DNA from: Spirosoma sp. SC4-14
GTDB taxonomy: Bacteria; Bacteroidota; Bacteroidia; Cytophagales; Spirosomataceae
Length of the DNA stretch: 64,000 nt
Direction of reading: 5' to 3'
Assembly: GCF_037201965.1 (NCBI RefSeq)
Contig: NZ_CP147518.1
Coordinates: 7,371,001-7,435,000 of the forward strand
The notes under the pieces were generated by a model. The model worked only from the letters and a program-made list of their open reading frames with translations, was not told where the DNA came from and did not search any database. The translations under genes and the position numbers were made by a program. Shown one piece after another: positions 57,642 to 64,000 of the stretch (position 1 is the stretch's first letter; each line of letters starts with the position of its first letter).

Positions 57642-59756
57642 TTAATAAAACTTAGCCCGGCGATCTTCGATCTTGGCGGCATCTTTAATGGCTTCATTGA
57701 TATAGAAACCTGTCCGCGATGAGTTATTTTGCTCAATTTGCGTTTTGTAAAGAGCATAATCGGCAATGGGCGGAGCGGGGGTTATCTTCGTTGTTTCAAC
57801 GACCAATACGCCAGCGTCGCCAGCGAAAGGTTTCGAACGTTGACCTACTTTCAAACCAAATGCTTTACCTAACGCAACCGGATCAACACCTGCACTACGG
57901 AGGAAACCAGTTGCCAGATTTACGTCGTCAACATTTTCAACTAAAGCGCCTGCGCCGTATTTCTCAGCAATTGATTCGAGCGTACCGCTGGCATTAGCCA
58001 GTTTATTGATAATCTGCTCGCCTTTCAATTCATTACGAACCTTAGCCGTTAACTCAGCCCGGTAATCATCTACCTTGACTTCGTCCTTATCGGTTTTGTT
58101 AGTTAAAACGGCAATGACATACTGATCACCAACTTCAAACGGTTCAGAAACCGAATTCAGGTCGGTTTTGTCGTCAAATGCCCAACGAACAATTGAACGG
58201 GCATCCGCCAATGCGTTAATGTTTGTCGCATTTTCGGGAATCCGATCAGCCGTAGCCATCACGATTGATTTATCTTCTTTAACCTTCGCATCAAACTCTT
58301 CTTTCGTATGCACTTCCGAAGCAAACTGATCGGCTTTCCGAAGAGCTTCATCGCGGGTAGTCTGGCTCGGCGTGATGGTTTTACCAATAGCCGCAATTCG
58401 ATACAAGGTGTTGGTTTTGGGCTCCGTTACTTTAATGATATGGTAACCGAAATCCGTTTCAACAACGCGAGGTAACAAGCCAGCCGATGTGGCACCAAAT
58501 ACAGCCGATTCAAATGGTTTCACCATCTGTCCGTTATTTTTGAAATAACCCAGATCGCCACCATTCTGAGCCGAACCGTCGGCACTATTGGTTTGCGCCA
58601 TCGCTTCGAAGCTGGCTCCACCCTGAATTTGTTTCAGAATGCTTTCTGCCCGACGGCGAGCTTCGGCCTTAGCCGAATCGGTTTGCGCAGTTGGCCGAAT
58701 CAGAATGTGGCTGGCACGGGCCGTGAAGCTGGTGTCTTTCTTCAGTCCGCCGTATTTATAAATAAAATAAGTATTGCCTTCGCGGAATGGACCATAAATA
58801 CCACCAGGCGAGAATGTTGGAATGGCAGCCCGAAGTTGCTCAGGCATTTCACCAGCGGTCATGTATAGAGGTACCCGAACATCACTATTTTGCAACGCAA
58901 AAGCAGAGTCGTTTTGAGCTGCTCCCAAACCACGAGCCAGTGATTTGATCTGATTATAAAGGGTTGCACTATCTTCTTTCGAAGGCGCAACCGAGAACGT
59001 TACGTACTGAATAGAACGCGTGTTAGCTCCCGGATATTCGTCTTTATGTTTGTTCAAATAGTCCTGCAACTGCGAGTCCGTAACCTTCACGGTTGTATCG
59101 TTAATGGTATAATACGGAACAAACAGAAACTTGACATTTGCCTTTGCATTCTGAGCCTGATACTCTTTCTGAGCTTCGGCAGTTGTAGCATATACCGACA
59201 ACCGCATCAGCCCTTCGTATTTTTCACGCAGCCGATCAGAACTCAGGTTTTGCTCGAAGCTAGCCCAGGCAGCCTGCTGTTGTGCGGGCAGGTTCTTTAA
59301 CCCTTTAAGGTAGTTAATAATGGTGCTTTTATCGAATACACCCGTCTGCGGGTTTGTAAATGCCTGCCGCACGGCGGGGCTGATGTTATTGCCCTGAACC
59401 ATATCGACAAGTTCTTCCGACGATACTTTTAGGCCAAGCTTATCAAACTCTTTCGCGTAGGCAATCTCAAATAAAAACTGATTCCAGGCTTGTTCGCGGA
59501 GCTGAACCATGTCCTGCTCTGCCGGAGCGCGGCCGGTTTGTTGCTCATACTGCGCCCGAAGTTCATCGACCTTCGCATTGAATTCCTGGTAATCAATGGA
59601 TTGACCGGCTATTTCACCGACCTCCTGTTGGTTTCCGCCGAACAGTAAACTACGACCGCCGAGCAAATCCCCCCCCACGATGAACAGTATCAAGCTGACG
59701 GCGATAATGCCTACGGCCAGGCCTGAACGTTCTCTGATCTTGTTAATGACAGACAT
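57642..59756 (-). CDS. Membrane-anchored peptidyl-prolyl isomerase, PpiD/SurA-like
   Basis: 704-residue periplasmic foldase with a single N-terminal anchor (AVGIIAVSLILFIVGGDLLG, about 14-33). A SurA_N-like chaperone part follows (about 45-220, with QSIDYQEFNAKVDELRAQYE and QAWNQFLFEIAYAKEFDKLG). The parvulin domain spans about 340-440 (ARASHILIRPTAQTDSAKAE, NGGDLGYFKNNGQMVKPFES, VVETDFGYHIIKVTEPK). Another parvulin-like region and a C-terminal helical part complete it. It probably helps outer-membrane protein folding together with BamA and the OmpH chaperones. Confidence 0.93.
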   Translation of the reverse strand: MSVINKIRERSGLAVGIIAVSLILFIVGGDLLGGRSLLFGGNQQEVGEIAGQSIDYQEFNAKVDELRAQYEQQTGRAPAEQDMVQLREQAWNQFLFEIAYAKEFDKLGLKVSSEELVDMVQGNNISPAVRQAFTNPQTGVFDKSTIINYLKGLKNLPAQQQAAWASFEQNLSSDRLREKYEGLMRLSVYATTAEAQKEYQAQNAKANVKFLFVPYYTINDTTVKVTDSQLQDYLNKHKDEYPGANTRSIQYVTFSVAPSKEDSATLYNQIKSLARGLGAAQNDSAFALQNSDVRVPLYMTAGEMPEQLRAAIPTFSPGGIYGPFREGNTYFIYKYGGLKKDTSFTARASHILIRPTAQTDSAKAEARRRAESILKQIQGGASFEAMAQTNSADGSAQNGGDLGYFKNNGQMVKPFESAVFGATSAGLLPRVVETDFGYHIIKVTEPKTNTLYRIAAIGKTITPSQTTRDEALRKADQFASEVHTKEEFDAKVKEDKSIVMATADRIPENATNINALADARSIVRWAFDDKTDLNSVSEPFEVGDQYVIAVLTNKTDKDEVKVDDYRAELTAKVRNELKGEQIINKLANASGTLESIAEKYGAGALVENVDDVNLATGFLRSAGVDPVALGKAFGLKVGQRSKPFAGDAGVLVVETTKITPAPPIADYALYKTQIEQNNSSRTGFYINEAIKDAAKIEDRRAKFY

Positions 59757-60157
59757 TTCGCTTTATACGTACAATTTAGCCCGCAAAATAACAATTTTCC
59801 CCGCTGGAATACAAGCAGATTTACAGTTAGATAGCAGACATTATATGCAGGATCTTCGCAAATAGAGTGCCGGTTGCTTTTTGCACAGTAAATCGGGCAA
59901 CCAATTCTTTGCTAAACCTCTGTTACCGACGGCTTAGATACACTGTGGCTTTATGGCCACTTTTCAGGTAAACCAAGTTGCCGATGTGGTTAACATTCAC
60001 CATACACTGCTGAACGATAGTTAATTGGTCTGCACCACCAGTAAATAATAAACCGGGTTGTTAATGGAAGCTGTGAACATAGTTCGATCTACAAAAAAAC
60101 GCCGACCACAAGTGTGAGCCGGCGTTTACATACCACTGAAAAGTGGTCAAATTTCGT
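59757..60157. other. Intergenic region without a gene
   Basis: About 400 bp upstream of the ppiD-like gene and downstream of the coiled-coil lipoprotein gene. Besides the terminator at 60097 I see no coding frame; a ppiD promoter is expected at its left end. Confidence 0.5.
60097..60127 (-). terminator. Intrinsic terminator of the coiled-coil lipoprotein gene
   Basis: AAACGCCG (60097-60104) pairs with CGGCGTTT (60120-60127). Read on the minus strand it is followed by seven T residues. Confidence 0.88.
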
Positions 60158-60709
60158 TTAATTTTTGTCATTATCCAGCTTATCGCCAGCTTTATCGAAT
60201 GCATCACCAATATCACGGCCAGCCTGTTTAAATCCTTTTTTTACATCTTTCCAGGCATCGGCGGTCGAGTTTTTGGCCTTATCAATGTCATCCCCAAGTT
60301 CTTTTCGTTCGTCTTCGAGTTTGGCTAACTGCTCTTTCGATTTTGCTTTGGCTTCTTTACTCTCGCGCTTCATATCGGCCCGCAACTCATCGATCTTAGC
60401 ATCTAGCTTATCCTTCTGAACATTCATTTTAGCGACAGCTTCATCGCGTTCGCGTTTAAAATCAGCCACCGCTTCGTCTGTTTTCTCTTCGGCATTTTCG
60501 CCAGCGTCTTTCAAATCAGCTTTTGCTTCATCGGCAGCGTCTTTTGCATCGGCCGAAATGGCATCTCCAGTATTTTCAAGAGCGTCTTCGGTGCGAGATT
60601 CCTTTTTTCCATCCGAACTACAGGCCTGAAAGAAAGACAATGACCCTGCCAGAATGAGTGCGCCAAAAATATGCTTCAACTGGTCCAGGTTGTGTTGATA
60701 CTTTTTCAT
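60158..60709 (-). CDS. Lipoprotein with long charged coiled coil
   Basis: 183 residues from the ATG at 60709; the frame extends 33 codons upstream but the signal peptide begins here. The signal segment (HIFGALILAGSLSFFQAC) ends in FQAC with Cys30, an acceptable lipobox. The rest is a continuous charged helix rich in Ala, Lys, Asp and Glu (for example DAKDAADEAKADLKDAGENA) with repeated 11-residue-like units, as in LEA-like or YtxH-type stress proteins. It may be periplasmic and structural; function unproven. Confidence 0.75.
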   Translation of the reverse strand: MKKYQHNLDQLKHIFGALILAGSLSFFQACSSDGKKESRTEDALENTGDAISADAKDAADEAKADLKDAGENAEEKTDEAVADFKRERDEAVAKMNVQKDKLDAKIDELRADMKRESKEAKAKSKEQLAKLEDERKELGDDIDKAKNSTADAWKDVKKGFKQAGRDIGDAFDKAGDKLDNDKN

Positions 60710-60849
60710 AACGTTTTGTGTAGTTTGATTGTCACCAATCAAGTTGACAAATGATGTGCCAGAATTAAAAACAAAAGGGCTTAAAACGGTCAAACGCGTG
60801 TTCACCAAAGTTTCGCTTCTGCCCCTTTCAGCCCTCCTGGCTTCTTATT

Positions 60850-61470
60850 TCAGTTTTTCCACTTAATTGCGCATCCAATGGGTTTTGTTATAGGTGACGG
60901 AACTGGGCGGTTGGCCAGCAAATTGGTAACAGCTTCGTCAACATAATGCCGTTGCGCATTGGCTACATCCTGTGGATTATCATCAACAGTACCAACATAT
61001 TCGAGAATAAACTGACCGTTGGTTTGTTTAAGCACATATACCTGCGGGGTTCGGGTAGCTCCAAATGCCCGTGCTACCTTCTGGCTTTCGTCCATTGCAT
61101 AAGGGTACGTATAGGCTTTTTCACGCGCTCTGACTTTCATATTTTCGAAGGAATCGTCTTCGTAAATTGTCGGGTCGTTAGGCATAATAGCCAGCACAGG
61201 ATACCCCTGTGGCGCAAATTTTCGATCAATGGCACTCAGCCGATCTTCATAGGCTTTCGAGAATGGGCAATGATTGCTGGTAAAGACAACAATTAATCCC
61301 TTCTGAGATCGGTAGTCGCCCAGCGAAACAGTGCGACCATCTACATTTTTCGCCTGAAAATTAGCCACCGCATCACCTATTGCATACCCTTTAGGAACCT
61401 GAGCATATAAACTAACTGCAATTCCTAAAGTCAATACCATAGTCATTATCGGTCTTGCCGGGCGGTTCAT
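60850..61470 (-). CDS. Thioredoxin-fold protein, peroxiredoxin-like
   Basis: 206 residues from the ATG at 61470, giving a signal peptide (PIMTMVLTLGIAVSLYAQ); an ATG seven codons upstream is possible. The fold is of the AhpC/TSA type: FQAKNVDGRTVSLGDYRSQK, then LIVVFTSNHCPFSKAYEDRL with the presumed active cysteine, and ATRTPQVYVLKQ with the cis-proline. The NHCPxxKAY pattern is that of PRX-like proteins, which lack a CxxC. It probably reduces or senses oxidants in the periplasm. Confidence 0.85.
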   Translation of the reverse strand: MNRPARPIMTMVLTLGIAVSLYAQVPKGYAIGDAVANFQAKNVDGRTVSLGDYRSQKGLIVVFTSNHCPFSKAYEDRLSAIDRKFAPQGYPVLAIMPNDPTIYEDDSFENMKVRAREKAYTYPYAMDESQKVARAFGATRTPQVYVLKQTNGQFILEYVGTVDDNPQDVANAQRHYVDEAVTNLLANRPVPSPITKPIGCAIKWKN

Positions 61471-61757
61471 AAGTAATAATTCTTTTAGCATTTGCCTATT
61501 AGATAATGAATGACGCCAAAAGATTAACCGGCTGGTTCTGGGCCAAGTACCTACTTTTGTATCGACAAGCGTTTCGTGTTCAAAGCTAATGAACCAACCG
61601 ATAGTTCGTGTAACCAACAGCCAATAATTTCAGGCATTAAAACTAAATAAAAAACAATCTGAGTAGTTAATTCTCGTAGTTGTTCGCAGATAGTATAGTA
61701 TATTAACTTTTGGGATTTGACAAAATTCAGGGGGATTCGGTGAGTTTTAATGCTTTT

Positions 61758-62198
61758 TTATTCAGGAATGAGCGCATACTGATTTACAGTATTGCCCGTT
61801 TTACGGCTTTCGGCTGTCCGTTCCAGTTTAAGGCTCCCCCCATCCGATCCGGCCAGAATATAGTATTCGATAATGCCGCCCGTATTGCTCGGCTTTGGAA
61901 TTAGACTATCCAGAATCAACCGCTTGTTGTCCGTTGAAACGGTATAGGTGCCCGTTATCAGTCGGCCGTCAATATCTTTTAGATGTACGACTCCAGGCTG
62001 ACTCAGGTCGAGTCGAAAATTAATGTAACCCGGTTTTATATTGTTGGTAGCCCCTTTTGCATATACAAGCTGTTGCGACTCCGTAACGCTTTCGGCTTGC
62101 CAGATTTTTCGAAGCAGATCCGTAATTGGCGTTATGTTTTTTGCCCGGCATCCGATCAGGCTTATCAGTAAAAACGAAAAAACGAGTTGCGTTTTCAT
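61758..62198 (-). CDS. Hypothetical lipoprotein coupled to the fibronectin-III gene
   Basis: 146 residues with a signal peptide (MKTQLVFSFLLISLIGC, Cys17) and a beta-rich mature part (WQAESVTESQQLVYAKGATN, RLITGTYTVSTDNKRLILDS, SLKLERTAES). The layout resembles small lipocalin-like lipoproteins of Bacteroidota, but similarity is too weak to name. Its ATG overlaps the stop of the preceding gene (ATGA), so the two are translationally coupled. Confidence 0.7.
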   Translation of the reverse strand: MKTQLVFSFLLISLIGCRAKNITPITDLLRKIWQAESVTESQQLVYAKGATNNIKPGYINFRLDLSQPGVVHLKDIDGRLITGTYTVSTDNKRLILDSLIPKPSNTGGIIEYYILAGSDGGSLKLERTAESRKTGNTVNQYALIPE

Positions 62199-64000
62199 GG
62201 CAGTAAAATTCGTTTGGAGAATAGGCGATTGTTAGCAACCATAGCAATGATATAGCTACCAGCCGGGTATCGATCCAGTACATAATGCCATGTCCCGGCC
62301 AGGTTAACACGCCGTTCTTCGGTAAATAACACTTGTCCTGTTGCTGTAGTAAATTGGATCGTCGCCTGCATAGCAGTGTGCCAGTCCGTGCTGATGTGGA
62401 GCGTTCGTTCGCTCATATACAGCGTTGTATGCGCATCCAGCTCGTCTTCAATTGCAATAATCACTTCATTGATACGCGCAGAGGCCACATTCGAGTAAGC
62501 TGAATTGCCCGCCGAATTAATTGCCCGAATTCGGTAATAATAGGTTGTAAATTCCTGTAATCCCTTATCTGTATAGGTCGTCTGTGTAGCAGGCTGTTGA
62601 TTAATCTCCATAAAACCGGCATTTGGCTCAGTCGATCGCTCAATAGAAACAGTAACGGCATTGGCAGACAAGGGCGAAAACGACAGCTTTACCTGGTCAT
62701 AGTCCTGCGTTTGAGCCATTAGGTTAGTAGGCGATGGCGGTGGAGCTAAAGGCGTTGTGGCACAGACAACATCCGTATAAGCCGATGCACCAACGCTATT
62801 TTTAGCCCGAATTCGATAACAATAGGCGGTATTGTCGTTCAACTCCCGATCTTCATAATTAGTCGAGTTAGCGGGCAAATCAGCAAGTTTGGCGAATACA
62901 CCACCAGCACTATTGCTGCGTTCGAGCTCAAAACCGGTTTCGTTATCGGCATTATCAGCCCAGGCCAGGTTGATTTGCATGGCCGATACTGGCTTGGCAA
63001 TCAGCCGATTGGGCGCAGTAGGGGGCAAATCTGGCGTAGTTACACAAGTCACCGTTGAATAGTCGGATTCGCCAATGGCATTTTTCGCTCGTACCCGATA
63101 ACAATAAGCCGTAGCTGGGGTTAACCCCCGATCTTCATAACTGGTCGAGTTAGCGGGCAAATCAGCAAGTTTGGCGAATACACTACCAGCACTATTGCTG
63201 CGTTCGAGCTCAAAACTGGTTTCGTTACCCGATTGGTCAGCCCAGCTAATACGTATCTCACTGGCCGACGTTGGTACAACCATGAGTTGAGCAGGAGCTA
63301 CCGGCGGCACATCAGGTGTAATTGCATCGGCAGTAGCCGAGTAGGCCGACTGTCCAGCCACATTTATGGCCCGAATCCGATAGTAATAACGCGTATTGGG
63401 CGTTAGTCCTGAATTTTGATAAACCGTTACATTAGCGGCAGCATCGGCAAGCTTTGCCCAGGTAATCCCATCAGCACTGCGCTCAATATCAAAACTGGAT
63501 TCATTATCCGACAAATCGCTCCAGACCAGGTTAATTTGTGTTGCCGACACAGCCGTAGCCGACAGACGATCGGGAGCCAGGGGAGGAGTCAGGGGTTTAT
63601 CCTGAGTTGTGGCTTCTGCAACGTTCGAAAAATCAGACACACCAACGGCATTCATCGCCCGGACCCGGTAATAATAGTGGGTTGAGGGCATCAATCCTGT
63701 TTTCTGAAACGATGTTGAATTGGCTGGTAGGTCCGCAATACCTGCCCAATTGCGGTTGTCGGTACTTTGTTCAAGCTGAAAACCGGTTTCATTATCGGCC
63801 AGATCGACCCACACCAGATTGATCTGATCAGGCGATGTTGCCGTAGCGGTAAGCCGTGTAGGTGTGCCGGGTGGCAAGTCGGGTGTGGTAGCGTCAGCAC
63901 TATTGGAGTAAGCCGAGTTTCCAGCCGAATTTTTTGCCCGGATTCGATAGTAATAGCGGCTGCGCGGTTGTAGACCCGGATCAGTAAATGTTGTTGTGTT
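62195..64000 (-). CDS. Fibronectin type III repeat protein with probable T9SS sorting tail (5' end beyond window)
   Basis: The minus frame is open from the window edge, so the N-terminus is missing; 601 residues are visible. Five full FN3 domains of about 93 residues and part of a sixth follow each other (for example QINLVWSDLSDNESSFDIER and NTRYYYRIRAINVAGQSAYS). Two of them are nearly identical at DNA level over 101 bp. The C-terminal about 75 residues (ATGQVLFTEERRVNLAGTWH to GSYIIAMVANNRLFSKRILL) look like a Por secretion tail, so the protein is probably exported by type IX secretion and displayed or released. Confidence 0.85.
   Translation of the reverse strand, partial: NTTTFTDPGLQPRSRYYYRIRAKNSAGNSAYSNSADATTPDLPPGTPTRLTATATSPDQINLVWVDLADNETGFQLEQSTDNRNWAGIADLPANSTSFQKTGLMPSTHYYYRVRAMNAVGVSDFSNVAEATTQDKPLTPPLAPDRLSATAVSATQINLVWSDLSDNESSFDIERSADGITWAKLADAAANVTVYQNSGLTPNTRYYYRIRAINVAGQSAYSATADAITPDVPPVAPAQLMVVPTSASEIRISWADQSGNETSFELERSNSAGSVFAKLADLPANSTSYEDRGLTPATAYCYRVRAKNAIGESDYSTVTCVTTPDLPPTAPNRLIAKPVSAMQINLAWADNADNETGFELERSNSAGGVFAKLADLPANSTNYEDRELNDNTAYCYRIRAKNSVGASAYTDVVCATTPLAPPPSPTNLMAQTQDYDQVKLSFSPLSANAVTVSIERSTEPNAGFMEINQQPATQTTYTDKGLQEFTTYYYRIRAINSAGNSAYSNVASARINEVIIAIEDELDAHTTLYMSERTLHISTDWHTAMQATIQFTTATGQVLFTEERRVNLAGTWHYVLDRYPAGSYIIAMVANNRLFSKRILLP
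62845..62945 (-). repeat. 101-bp near-identical repeat in FN3 coding sequence (unit 1)
   Basis: Matches 63127-63227 at 97 of 101 positions with a 282-bp offset (94 codons, one FN3 domain). Confidence 0.85.
63127..63227 (-). repeat. 101-bp near-identical repeat in FN3 coding sequence (unit 2)
   Basis: Partner of 62845-62945. The rest of these two domains is less similar, which suggests local duplication or gene conversion. Confidence 0.85.

Overview
The window looks like chromosomal DNA of a Bacteroidota species in the Cytophagales, probably close to Spirosoma; this is inferred from gene content, not from a search. The evidence is a TonB-dependent receptor paired with a DUF4249 lipoprotein, an S46 peptidase, a DUF5916 protein, a probable type IX secretion tail, twin OmpH chaperones beside bamA, a fused DAHP synthase/chorismate mutase, weak Shine-Dalgarno sequences and TAnnTTTG-type -7 promoter boxes. 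Base composition is moderate, except for a clearly AT-rich island at about 30-34 kb.

Layout. 1-6.4 kb: a cut fasciclin lipoprotein, then an envelope block (uppS, bamA, two ompH). 6.6-11.8 kb: a secreted Ig-like protein, lspA, proline dehydrogenase and aroG-aroQ. 11.9-17.1 kb: the DUF4249/TonB receptor pair, a type II NADH dehydrogenase and a tiny lipoprotein. 17.3-24.9 kb: an S46 dipeptidyl peptidase, an ECF sigma/anti-sigma/cell-surface operon, a cupin, tpiA and a retropepsin-like PDZ protease. 24.9-28.1 kb: a PhoR/PhoP-like pair and an AI-2E family exporter. 28.2-34.0 kb: a tRNA-Arg gene with an integrated island. 34.1-35.0 kb: an IS5-family element. 35-47 kb: fadD, a LytTR regulator, cysM, pyrD, ftsK, lolA, upp, a Wzi-like barrel, gmhA and two small genes. 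47-64 kb: DUF5916, a TPR histidine kinase, a second sigma operon, nth, ndk, nrnA, an FKBP lipoprotein, rdgB, ppiD, lipoproteins, a peroxiredoxin-like protein and a fibronectin-III protein running off the right edge.

The accessory region is the most informative part. A 19-bp copy of the tRNA-Arg 3' end lies 5.7 kb downstream of the gene, marking attL and attR. The hairpin that must once have followed the tRNA now lies just outside attR, and the island supplies a new hairpin just inside attL. Its probable tyrosine integrase is cut after about 25 codons by an ISAs1-family copy without target duplication. It carries a serine recombinase, a membrane protein and an AT-rich gene with a possible nuclease-like C-terminus. 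The same core (AACG-AC-CGTT) occurs on both sides of the recombinase/membrane-protein pair, suggesting a nested unit.

The most unusual signal is a family of exactly 16-bp GC-rich insertions (like CGCTCGGGCGGCCCCG), seen three times, each inside a transposase gene and in both orientations. Removing each restores the conserved reading frame. Apart from two such inserts, the IS5 copy looks intact, with near-perfect ends, a 3-bp target duplication and a complete DDE triad.
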